Assembly: GCA_948567375.1 (NCBI GenBank)
Contig: OX419758.1
Coordinates: forward strand, 41,307,473-41,371,472
DNA from: Lunularia cruciata
Lineage: Eukaryota > Streptophyta > Marchantiopsida > Lunulariales > Lunulariaceae
Direction: 5' to 3'
Length of the DNA: 64,000 bases
This document shows, one piece after another, positions 50,800 through 61,711 of this stretch. Positions within the stretch are counted from its first letter, which is position 1; every line of letters starts with the position of its first letter. Under the pieces are notes generated by a model. That model was given only the letters and a program-made list of their open reading frames with translations. It was not told the origin of the DNA and did no database searches. The position numbers were made by a program, and so were the translations under genes.

Positions 50800-52130
50800 A
50801 AGGGACGACCGCGTAGCAAAAAATGAAGCATGGAAAGACCCCATCAAGCTAAAAGGAGATATGAAAAAGGTAAAATGGGGCTAAGCTCCAATAGAGTCTA
50901 TATGAGAAATCTGCCCCATTGCACCTAAGATAGTTGAGCTATGCAAGTAGTGTGTCTACAAACAAAGGGGAGTATCCGAAGAAGCATCACCTAGTGTGAT
51001 TGCTTTCCTATGGATTGCACCAGCCATTGCCTTATGTAGACCAATGGACATGTGCTGTCTAAAATATACTATAAAGTACGAGAGTGAGAGTGGTACCCCA
51101 GTGCCTAACATGATAAGCTCTCACGAACTCTCTGACAAATATGTCAAACGGCGTGTCCATCGCTCCATATAACTCCAAGGCTAGAGGAGACCTCGTTGCA
51201 TGCCCCTATACTTAGAGACCTTACGATTTACTATTGCGTTTGCCGCCCATCCAAGAGGATGGTAATCACCCCCTCCGAAATTGTATCTCACCTGTGGTCT
51301 ATAACCTAAGCATCCACTATTGTAACCTAATTATCTCGAACCAAGTATAACGTTGCCCTAACACATGTTGTCTCCAAGGCATACAAACACTCCCTACAAG
51401 CCAAGAATCCACTCTCTCGTGCCATAGCAATCATTATGTCCCTAATAGCATCATGGGTAGCTATCCTCTGTATTCCAAAAGGACACATATCATATGGACA
51501 ACTATTGCATCTAGTGTAGAACCACGCTCACAAGTGAGAAATGAAGATGCAGGTGGGTGGACCAAACCTAGGCAAAACCTCATCGTTATAGAGAAAATAG
51601 TTGGTGCCAGTCGGAAGGCCTTAATGCACTATCGAGCTAGGATCCAAGAGCTTGCACCCTTGCCGGAGCAAGAACGAAGACATGCTCTAGTAGCCAAAGG
51701 AATGGACAAGTCCATTAAGAGAGAATGTAAGTCGGAAGGCCTTAATGCACTACCGAGCTAGGATCCAAGAGCTTGCACCCTTGCCGGAGCAAGAACGAAG
51801 ACATGCTCTAGTAGCCAAAGGAATGGACAAGTCCATTAAGAGAGAATGTAACGTAGGTTCACATTATCGCTCCATCAAGGAAGAATGTAAACCTCTAGTC
51901 CAATCTAACGATAGTGAGGCAAAAGATGGGAAGTCATCTCGTGCCTGTGGGGATAGACTATCTCTCATCTGCCTTAATAACATTTGGAGAGAAAAGGAAT
52001 AGACTCTCACCTCCTGTCACATAAATCTCCAAGACCAGCCTATCAACAACCCCGACACAAGAGGAAAGTAGGGGTGCCAAAGAGCACAACTACCCAAAAA
52101 TACTATAGGTGCAGTCTCTTCCATAGATAC
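50800..52130 (-). mobile_element. LINE 3' fragment (copy E), inverted, with a 121-bp tandem duplication
   Basis: On the minus strand the sequence matches LINE copy A from about 18070 to its end. It includes the Cys/His region, the endonuclease-like part and the full tail with a TGGGGCTTAGCTCCA-like hairpin variant, ending GCGGTCGTCC at 50800. It is interrupted by stops. The tail at this copy also carries the region about 50880-50945 that precedes the hairpin in the other copies. Confidence 0.8.
51610..51851. repeat. Tandem duplication, 2 x 121 bp, inside LINE copy E
   Basis: 51610-51730 and 51731-51851 differ at one base in my reading. The unit length is not a multiple of three, so it breaks the LINE frame. 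Confidence 0.95.
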
Positions 52131-52836
52131 AATGCAATTTACTATCTTTGGACTATGAACAACAACAGGGAGGTGTAAATGGTACTCCCATCCCGAAAGG
52201 GGTGGATCTGTTTATATCTGTAAGGCTTTCTGGCGAATATAACGAGTGCTGAGTCCCTAGGGATCATATCAATTCTGCCGACAGAGAATCCGGAAGAAAC
52301 AGTGAAGATGCTCTTGTTACCATTGCGGACCAAGGAGGAACGCATAGCAGCAGCTCGACACTACCTTCTGAGTACGAGGGAAGTCGACAAATCTTTGTTA
52401 GCTACCAATGAGAGGCATAGAACACCGTGTCTTTTTTTACCGTTTCATCACTGGCAGAGATTCTGAACGATGAGCAATTCTTGCCGAGGTGTGATCCTGA
52501 TACCTTAAGGAGCAAGAACGCTATCTATGAAGAACAGGGTATAAATGCACCATGTTCACGACGCGGTGTTTCACCTGTGAATCCAGATTCACCGATGAAA
52601 CAAGTACGACAAGCAACTTATTTAACATATTTTGTAATCGTACTTACAGGAACAATGATGTGTTTAAACTAAGTACGAGAACCACTAGATCACTGGACAC
52701 TTTATGACCCTGAGGAGGTAAAATAGCTGGTGGTTTCAGGTCACGAGACGATGGTACAAGAACAATGGTTACTCTGACGAGCAGTTGTCACTGAGAGAAA
52801 AGTTGGTAGACTCACGGCCCAGTAAACCGGCGGAGA

Positions 52837-52876
52837 CAACAGCCGACTGGAGAGGGTCCTCTCCAGTCGGCTGTTG
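52837..52876. repeat. Perfect palindrome, 19-bp arms, 2-nt loop
   Basis: 52837-52855 is the exact reverse complement of 52858-52876, with GT between them. Confidence 0.97.
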
Positions 52877-52972
52877 ACGGTACCAAAGGAAACGCGATTT
52901 CTGCACGTGGAAAGTCGCGAGTGAGGAATCGGAGGAGGAGCATTGCTGGAGACCGTCGCAGCAAATTTTCAG

Positions 52973-53032
52973 CCGTCGAGTTTCAATCGGACGGGTCTGG
53001 AGCTCCAGACCGGTCCGATTGAAACTCGACGG
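52973..53032. repeat. Palindrome, 30-bp arms, no loop, one mismatch
   Basis: 52973-53002 and 53003-53032 are reverse complements except for one position (C/G) inside the arms. The outer ends are CCGTCGAG and CTCGACGG. Confidence 0.96.
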
Positions 53033-53688
53033 CCGTAACTCGACCTGAGTAAAAAATTTAACTGTAGAAGATTAAAATCTCGGGAAGCTAAAAATCAGGC
53101 GGAAGGATATGAGTACGACCGGGGGATAAAATCTACACAGTGAATATTCTCTCTGAAAATGAGTGGTGATCCGCGCCGGTAGACGGACAGAAGGTGGACG
53201 ACGGAAGAGCTGGGCAGAGAGCAGTCGGAACCCTGCCGGGAGAATCAAAGTACACACATGTTTAAGGTAGTGGTCACCTTAAGGGGAACTTTCACTTGAT
53301 TGGACCCTTAGTGGCGGTTTAGAGAGTCGTTAGGCAGCAGCAGACGTTTTCATGTCAGAAGCACGTCTAAAGCAAGCACTTCTTATTCCCATGGAAGGGG
53401 TTCAGGACCATATCTTAATCTATAGTTCAACGTCGTATATGAAATAAAGGGGATATGAAATCCCCTTTAAGTGGTGTCACTATTAGATTTATGACTGAAC
53501 TTGAACACAGCGGATGATCTAGATGCTGAAACTACGACAAATATCATATTTGCTCAAAAGGTTGCTCAACCTTTCTACAAAGAACACATCCAGCAAGGAA
53601 CTTTTGAAAAGGGCTAGAGCCCTAGCGAAATCTACGGTTGTGACTACCTAGAATGTATCAAGATGAAATCCAATCTGTCACAAGCCTC

Positions 53689-53725
53689 ACACATTGCCAA
53701 ACTGCCATGTAGTTTGGCAATGTGT
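53689..53725. repeat. Perfect hairpin, 15-bp arms, 7-nt loop
   Basis: 53689-53703 (ACACATTGCCAAACT) pairs exactly with 53711-53725 around the loop GCCATGT. Confidence 0.95.
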
Positions 53726-54105
53726 ACTCAAGTAAGACACGAGGTGCAAAGGAGCAGATTCCTATCAACATATTAAGATGTCGTTATGGCAGTATTGATA
53801 TCACGCGTTCGATTGAAGGACTTGTTTCTTCTTCATCAAGGAAGGGGGATCGTGTCATGAAGGATTCTCGTCATTCTCTTCCGTTCGTCGTTCTTTTGTA
53901 TCTGAATTTGCTGGCTTTTAATGGATCACTTAGGAAAGATCGTTATCTAGGAACCGAAAAAGGACAGTAAATGCTTGTGGAGTGTTTTGACTCCCAGAGT
54001 TAAGAATTGGAAATCTCTCCATGTAGAGCCTTATCTTAGCCACAACTCAGCAGCGTTGGACACAGAGGGAAGTGCTTGGCACAGGGGCTTGTCTGAAGGA
54101 GATAA

Positions 54106-54198
54106 AAGCGACCGTGTAGGAAAAATGAAGGATGGGAAGACCCCATCAAGCCGTACAAGGGAGAGACAAAAAAGGTAACATGGGGCTAAGCCCCATGT
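54106..54198 (-). mobile_element. Isolated LINE tail (copy F)
   Basis: On the minus strand it runs from ATGGGGCTTAGCCCCATG through CTCTCCCTTGTACGGCTTG and GGGGTCTTCCCATCC to CGGTCGC. It is only the last ~90 bp of the LINE, without any coding part, and ends at the family's usual 3' position. Confidence 0.8.
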
Positions 54199-54970
54199 TT
54201 GAAGGTCGGAGATGATTATGGCGTCGACTTTTGAGTTCAGAAATGCTAGTATTGTATGACTATGATCATGAATTGAATCGACTTGAGGTACTCATATCAC
54301 GATCTTCGAAGGAATAGGTTGAATGGAACTATCAAGTGTGTGAGTCAACATTTGGAAAGCAAGTTGTTGGCAATCAAGTATCTTCTGAAATTGGACATCC
54401 CAAAGAAGGCAATGGCAGCCGAGTGGCTGATCGTATCCCTCCCAGTAAATTGTCTCGGGATTGTTGCCTCGGATCGCATGAGGAGGGTGGGTAGAAAGCA
54501 CAGGCAAGACTGGGTTAGCCAGACGGCGAGATACCGTGGCGGTGCTGTTTCATCAACGCGATTGCCCTATCACATCGTCTCTCAACATGATTTTGGTGCC
54601 AGGTATGAAGCTTTAAATTAACTTATCTCCTGCGATTGACATGCGACAGGCATTGATGTGCAAATTAGGGTCTTGTATTCATATCTTCTTGGTATCTTCT
54701 GACCGTGAGCAGAGCTCATTGACTCTGAGACGAGGTAATCACTGAATTCCGAAGCTCCTAAGTTTCTCCGGCCTAAGTAGTTAATCAATTCGGTCCCACA
54801 TAACCACGACAACTTCCACACGGATTCGTACATCCCTTGTTAAAGCTATTTTTGCTTTCTACAATTCAAAGCGGCCGAGGAAGTTGTTCAGTGCGAAGTA
54901 AGTGGGGATACAGAGAGGAACAAAAGTTTTAACGAGTGCTCTTCGTGGTACATCAGTATTGATCGCAACG
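54199..54970. other. Upstream region of the 146-aa gene; no other gene recognised
   Basis: A 112-codon open frame at 54283-54621 has no known motif. A good splice donor (GAA then GTAAGT) lies at about 54898, so a 5' exon, possibly untranslated, may exist here. Confidence 0.4.
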
Positions 54971-55968
54971 ATGCGGCTTCGACTGGACCTCTTGCACGGC
55001 CTCTTCCTCACGTGAGTCTCCCGCCGTAGCCTTTCATCCTCATCTAGAGCGGAACGAATTATAGAGAGGAAGTCTCTTTTAACTATCAGATTTGTTTCAC
55101 ATGCGATACTGTTTCTGGCGCAATTTTGTTGTTCTCGTCGAGCAGTTTAGCTCCAGGAAGACAAACGATCTAGGGAAACATGGATTTTAGTGTTCCGACG
55201 TGACGTCCTTTCAGTAACTTATCGTTTATTTTGTAGAGGTCTCTGGAAGAAGCTGTAAAAACACAAATGGGTGCTCTTGCACAGAACGATGAGCCTCGTC
55301 CTGACCATGGTCTGGAGGTAACATGCCTTGCTTTAACGTCCCTTGTTCAGTGTGTTCAAGTCGAGCCGTTGTCATTAGTAGGTCACAGCGTTGTTGGAGA
55401 GTAGGTGACTTTTTAAAGTCGCGGGAGATTGCGGAAACTTGAGTATGAACGATTATCTAGTCGGCATTCGTGTGTGGTTATCTTAACTTTTACAAGCAAC
55501 TGAGTGCTTGTTCTGGAAGTATCAGGTAATGTACCACTTCGCTAATACCGAAGGAGGAAACTTCAGCGGGGACTCTCTTTCCAAGTACTTCGGATACGCT
55601 ACAGATTTGTACCACTTTGGTCACTTCGCTTTGAAGTTCAAAACCATGTGAGTCATTCTTGTCGAGGTCTTCTCTAATTGGCCATATGGAAGACTCAGGA
55701 AGAATTAGAAGGGCATTTCTAAGCATTTTCCATCGAATCCATGATCTGGGCTTGGGACTCATGTTGCAGGTGCCCACAGTTGATCAATCATTCCGGCTAT
55801 TCTATTGAGCGTATTCAAGGAGCTGAAAGTGCGAGCGAGGGTTCTGTTTACGTGAAGGTGAATGATCAACTTAATGAACAAAGTTGTTGGATATTTTTAA
55901 TGTCCAAAGTAGCTCGTGGTCAGCAAAAGCCATGCTGGCTAACCAGCAGGTTGCAGAAGCATCCGTAA
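54971..55968 (+). CDS. Conserved protein of unknown function (DUF4864-like), 4 exons, 146 aa
   Basis: Exons are 54971-55011, 55239-55317, 55526-55647 and 55770-55968. All introns are GT-AG and phases match (2, 0, 2). The protein reads QMGALAQNDEPRPDHGLE, then VMYHFANTEGG, SLSKYFGYATDLYHFGHF, FKTMCPQLINHSGYSIERI, SVYVKV, WIFLMSKVARG and CWLTSRL near the end. Alternation of short strands and the pattern Q..AL..ND.P.PD.G....FA with a final CW.T recalls the DUF4864 family (cystatin/NTF2-like small domains in plants and bacteria), whose biochemical role is not known to me. The family call comes from memory of the pattern. The first exon (MRLRLDLLHG...) is the weakest part; an alternative first exon ending near 54898 has the same phase. 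No signal peptide is evident. The frame is uninterrupted, so the gene looks functional. Confidence 0.65.
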
Positions 55969-56624
55969 TGAGCAGGTGAATTCAAACAAGGTTTGACACA
56001 GCGCTTCAGTACTGTTCAATTCTCGCACATCTATCGTAGGCCGCTCTGTTTGGTTGTGTTAATACCCTTCCGTGTGTCTACACTCGGGTTTGAGGACTGT
56101 GAAAGAATGTGACTGATGTTTCAGTGTGGGCATCCAAACCCATCTATCTTAGCAACAGAAGAACTTCAAAAGTTGTAGACACAGGTTTATATTGCATGAG
56201 AAAAAAATTTGAGAAGACCAACCTATGAGTCCATCTATAGCCGACTATAGTGACTATAGCTGTCACAGGTTGGCTGCTTGGCGGAGCCGACCTCAGTCAT
56301 CCCTTACAATATATACCAATCTCGCTTTAAGCTTTGAGTGCTCGTGCATAAAGCTGCAAGCTAGAGCCACAGAGAGAGTGAGTTATAACCATTGATACTG
56401 TACACTCCATAACCAACGGCTACCTTACAAACGTGATCTTTGCAAAACTCGGAGGTCGTGGAGAAGATGGACAACGAATTCACACTCTGCCATCGATAAT
56501 TACTCATAAGCTGGATATTTAATGTGACACCTTTCCTTACAAACGACAATGCCACCTCTGTTCAGGGAGCATAGTAGTCATCAGTCACTGCACTTGTATG
56601 CGATATCCCACATATTGCAACAAA

Positions 56625-56656
56625 TTGTTCCGGTGGGCACGTGCCCACCGGAACAA
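56625..56656. repeat. 32-bp perfect palindrome centred on CACGTG
   Basis: 56625-56640 is the exact reverse complement of 56641-56656 with no spacer. The centre reads GGGCACGTGCCC, so a G-box core (CACGTG) lies at the axis. Confidence 0.97.
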
Positions 56657-57991
56657 GTTATTTAAGGGGACATCTTCACGAATATTCTTGAGCGGGATGG
56701 ACAGGGAGTGGTTAGAAAATTCGACGAATTCTTCGTATCGGTGCACAAGCTCTCATACCCAGAGTTCAAGGTTGAGCGAAAAGACTCAACGGGTCCAGGC
56801 CCGGAAAGGACGTCCATAGGACGTCCCTCGAACCAACGCCAGGGTTCAAATGGAATCTTACTCGTTCTCAACATAACGATTAACAAGATGTAGAGAAATG
56901 CTTTCCGCAAGGATTAATTTAATTGTGGGAGATTAACAAGCTCTACATGGCAAGACTTCAGAATAATGATTTAACACTAAGAGCTTCATGCCAGTTTATA
57001 ATCTGCCTATTCGCCATGTCTTGAACACCTGTGCAATCAGTTTCAGCAGCTTCCCTGGAGAGATCTTCTCAAAATGAACCAAGGACGTCGGTATGTTTTC
57101 GACAAATATTACTAAACAATCTGACTCTGGAAGGGTAGGTTGACATCCATGAATGCCGGCATGCATGGAAGCTTCATTATAGGACTAGAGCGTTACCTCC
57201 TCAGGAACCCATATACATTGCAAGCATTTTTTAGGTGAAATTAAAACAGGAAACACAACTTTTCTCAAACAGATAAGCAGGAGAAGCAAGACAAAGTTTT
57301 CTCCAAGTTTAGTGCAAATATCCATGGGGAAGGATATCTGTCCACATACAGATCGTCAGATGTTGGTCGGAACTCGGTGCGATTGTAACAGAGCATTATT
57401 AGACAAAGTCTAAGTGGCTGCGTGACAAACCTTACCCTCTTTCGGTTTGAATGGCCTAACGAACGTCTAGATAATGATCACCTTCAGGACGTGGAGAAGA
57501 GCCAGTAATAACACAGGAACCTGTACTGGAGAGCTCAATTTCTGCCAGATCGTCTGAAGTTCTCTTGCATTACACTATTACGAGGAATTCAACCACCTGG
57601 AATATTAACATGACATGAGACATCATTCTAGTAATATCAACACGTGAGTCAACATCGATGGTCATGGCAGCAACTCAATCTTCAGTTGACTCTGAGCTTT
57701 GCTGGGACCTCATTCCCGATGCATTCCCTGGCCACTACACAAATACCGACATTCACTCAGTTTAACAACTGAACAAAGTGCAATCGTTGGGGGAAGTTTA
57801 TATATCAGAAGATCGTTAACCACTAATAATCCGCTGAATCTGCAGCAATTGTCCTGATTGTTGTCGGATGTTATGTTCAGGAGCAGTGTCACAACTGACG
57901 CTGTCAGACACGGTAATTGCATCCTATATCTTTCAGTCGCATGACAGTCCTCGATTAGAAGCCTTGTGAAGAGAACATGCACGGTATTTCT

Positions 57992-58075
57992 GTCTGCTAT
58001 TCCAGCAGTGTAGACCCCATTTCTCAAATTTCAATTAGTCTAGTTTAGGGTTCTACTCTGCTGGGAATAGCAGAC
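57992..58075. repeat. Imperfect inverted repeat, 17/18-bp arms, ~49-nt spacer
   Basis: GTCTGCTATTCCAGCAG (57992-58008) pairs with CTGCTGGGAATAGCAGAC (58058-58075), with one bulged base. The match extends weakly inward. Confidence 0.85.
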
Positions 58076-61000
58076 TTACCACACCATATAAGCGAAACTG
58101 GCGTATAAGTGAGTATGAGCGTATAGATACTTCTTCCATTTACTACACCAGACCCATCCAAACTTTGGCAGTAGTAAGTCTGGCACTTTCGGATTTAAAG
58201 GTCTTGCTGTTTGTGATGTCTGTAGACATACACAGCCATTTCGGCCAGTGTAGACTACCCTCACTTGTTCGACAAATGTTTTTAAATCCCGACACCAAGA
58301 CTTGCTTTCAGGTGTCTCTAAACTTTGTTGAAATGATGCCATTTGGGGCATTACCTAATCGTTCTGGGGTGCTACTTCAGAGATCTTAATACCAGATGCA
58401 TTGTAAACGGCTGTCCAGCAACATAATAGCAACCGACAGAAGGACCCATCCGGATCTACGGCTTGAGCGGGCATTTTCGAGAAAAAGATAACCCAACCGG
58501 TACAACATAACAAATTGATAGGCTGTCTATTCCTGTCTCCATGCATCACGTCATTGACAGACCGCCTGAAATAACTTTTGGAGACAATGCACGAGATCTG
58601 TAATAGAGGCTCCCATTGCTGTACCTGCAGCGAGAGACCTGTCTATGTCAAATCGACAACAAAAGTGTCAGGGTACGGTGTCTAATATTCAGCAGATTTA
58701 CAGTCGATCGATAGTAACGATTGTCTGCATAAAATACGGCTCATACGGAAGGTGCGGTGGAACTGTACTGTGTATTTTCTTGGTCCCTTAGAATTGCAAG
58801 GCAAAAAGCGATGCTCTTGTTGTTGTAACAACGTACGTTGGATTGCAAGATGTGACAACCAAAGTAGAGTGTACGAAACCCTGTGCCTGGATACTGATTT
58901 CCAATTCGACCTTTCTGTTGTAAAGATTGTCCCCACATCCTCCAAGCCAGATGGCCAGGATAGCTATGGTGCACTTGTCTAGACCCGACTCAGAAACACT
59001 GACGATTTCAGTCTTTCATTCCAATGAGAGAAAACGAAGTCAATCTCATCGGTGACATGTGCAGAAACGTTCGGGCAAAAGCCTGGATAGATCTGAGATC
59101 CCGTTACAAACAGGGTTCAAAAAATCTAAAGTTCGTCTCGGGATCAAGCAGAAGTCGCAATTTGACGAATGACCATTCTCAGCAACAATTGTCCCTCGGA
59201 CAGGTAAGTCACGTGACGGACTTGTCCCATCAGATCGTAGAATTTGCACGAACGCTCACCACTACCCGTCCTAATAGACGATACACGAGGTTGGAAAAGT
59301 GGATATGGAAGTTCGGAACTGACTTGTAGGGAAAAGATAAGCATAGGAGAATTCTGCCATCGTATACCGCGGGAACTTATGGACCGAGAAAAAGCTTGCC
59401 CCGATCTGTACAGTAAAACACAGTACTGTACATGGAAAAGTGCGAGCACGCAAGAAAGATGAGAATGGATAGGTAGCCTGACACAACCAAACAGAAAGAG
59501 ACGAAAGTTAAGTGGATCAGCTCCATCATCCATCAGCACTGCGACGCGATCCACACGGTTGACAGACCTTGTTGTGGGACTTGCAATTGCATGGAAAACT
59601 TTCATCGTGGCCGAGTCATGACAGCCACACCTGGCGCATTCGACCCCTCCATCGATGACTCTCACTAAAGCTCCCTTCCCTCATCCTGCACGCCCCCACA
59701 GCCTGAGGCCTCTCTCTCTGTGGCCCCTCCGGCAATGGCAATCTATCTACACAATCCAGTAGGAATTACGTGGTACAGTACTCTACTGTGCAGAGGGACC
59801 CCCCAGTTGATACTGTACTGTGAGATGTCCGATGTTCAGTGAGATACTGGGGCAGTCCCACAGAGCCACACAATATTATTAGCACAGCCTTTTCTGCCGG
59901 GACAAAGCTTCATGTGTCCATCATTTCCAATCCTCACTAGACAGTAACTCTTGCATTTGTCTTTTCATGAAGAACACGCGTAGAGAAACGTTCCATCAGA
60001 ATTCACCTGATTGGGAAACTGTCAACTTGGCACGATGGAAGAAAGTAATTCTGAGATGGGTGATAATGCAGAAGCTCCTTTGGGCTCATGGAACAAAGCA
60101 GAGGATGGGAACTGGGTTAAAACATAAGGAGCACTCTTGTATATAATGGACGGGGTATCTTATCAGTGCGTCTAGAATCATGTTCTCTTTGAATAATTCA
60201 ATGGAACTCCTACTATTCTACCATGAACGGTTTCTCTATTCTACAATGAACCTCCTCTCTCTTTCTCTACTGAAAAGACAAAGCTGGGTTGTCAACTGCC
60301 GCAAATTTCACTCAAGTTCCACTGATGTTGTACCTCACTTTGACAAATAGTTGCTGAAATGTATAAATTTGAGCTAGAATTTTCTATTCTTCAGATTCTT
60401 TCTGTTCAACTTAATTGATAACTAAATACAGTAAGTGGTGAACATCTATGATAAATCGCAAGAGATCTTAGGTTCTTGGCACCCGCACTTGCGATTATGC
60501 ACTTCCTATGATCACGGGTTGAGTTTGGAATTACTATAAAGCACTACAGCGTCTTTAATCAAGACAGTTCTCAATTTGACATAGCCATTGTCTCCACATT
60601 CACGCTTCCTTCTTAACTTATAAAAGACAAAAGTTGAGGAAAGTGGATATGTGCATATTTAGAGATAAGAAAGAATACTGATGTCTAGCCTTAGAGTACC
60701 ATAATAAGAATATACACAGCTGCATCTCAGCTTATTAGGCGGACGTGACTTTTGTTCTTGGACTAGAGGATGGAGGGACACAACTTTGTGTAAATGTGCA
60801 CATTTACTTCCACTCTAGATGTATACGTAGAGTCCCTTCAGCTGCTAGAAACACTTTCAATTAAAAATGGCGCGCTCTTAGTGAATTTTATCTTTCACTG
60901 AGAACCTTGCACTCAGCCAAATTTCACTGCATGAGGTTAAATCACCTTTATTTACAATGGGAAAGCGATCACTTCATTAGCCAAAAGCTGTAGCAATTGC

Positions 61001-61598
61001 TTCACCGGCGTGGATGGCTCTTTCATAAATAGGAAGGGAAAGACGAGCAGAATTTCTCTACATTTTCTCCGGAGGCATAAATTAGCGGAAGTTCACGTCT
61101 GGTAATATATATTACATCTTCTGAAATCGTTGACGTGTTTCTACAGCTCTCTGTTACTATGGCAGCATGTTGTAGATGTACAGATGGAAGCGATGTCACG
61201 TATCTACAGCAAAGGTCTTTCGTGTTACCATTTGTAAAACTCAAATCCCGAGCATAACCTCCAAACATCTGAGGTGTTCTTTCTCAGATGAGAGAAAGTT
61301 GAGCAAAAGTGGATATATTAAGAACAATCTTGATGGTTAACAAAGAATTACTCGAGAATAAAGGCCACATTGATTCTGACAACCGTCAGTTCATTTCCAT
61401 CATCCCTTTCGTAATGGAGTGAGATCGCTTGAACGCAGGCTTCCAGCTAGAGAGATGAATCGCATGGCCCGCTGCACATGGAGTAGTTAAGACTTGGGGA
61501 ATAAAGTCGTTAGCGACACCCACTCGAATGATTTCATGCCAGAATTTGTAAATGAATGTGGAGGTGAGAGATGAACTTCCTGCTTTCCGCGAGGTGAC

Positions 61599-61607
61599 TA
61601 TATAAAG
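61599..61607 (+). promoter_or_regulatory. TATA box (TATATAAAG)
   Basis: A consensus plant TATA box lies 51 bp before an ATG, with a plausible A/C-rich leader (CTCACACCGCAGCAGACGC) between. Function is inferred. Confidence 0.45.
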
Positions 61608-61657
61608 TACTCCCGATCTTCATGCTCACACCGCAGCAGACGCAACAAAGAAATAAG

Positions 61658-61711
61658 ATGGAAACCTCCTTCGCTGACCCAGAAACAAAGAACTTTGTTC
61701 TGTTCTCTTAA
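61658..61711 (+). CDS. Possible 17-aa small ORF downstream of a TATA box
   Basis: ATGGAAACC opens a 17-codon frame (METSFADPETKNFVLFS) ending in TAA. It is the first ATG after the TATA box and leader. It could be a short peptide, an uORF or the first exon of a gene whose later exons I cannot see. I do not recognise it. Confidence 0.25.
   Translation: METSFADPETKNFVLFS

Larger units (their letters stand above)
52131..54105. other. No gene recognised; contains several palindromes
   Basis: The region is GC-richer than the AT-rich middle of the window but has no ORF with a known domain. A 67-codon minus-strand frame at 52345-52142 has protein-like texture (SIFTVSSGFSVGRIDMIPRD) without a known family. 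Palindromes at 52837, 52973 and 53689 are listed separately, and a 10-bp-arm hairpin lies near 53451-53475. Confidence 0.5.

Noticed and set aside
59144..59665. 173-codon minus-strand open frame
   Set aside because: No motif; overlapping frames on both strands are open as well, which is typical of noncoding sequence with few stops.
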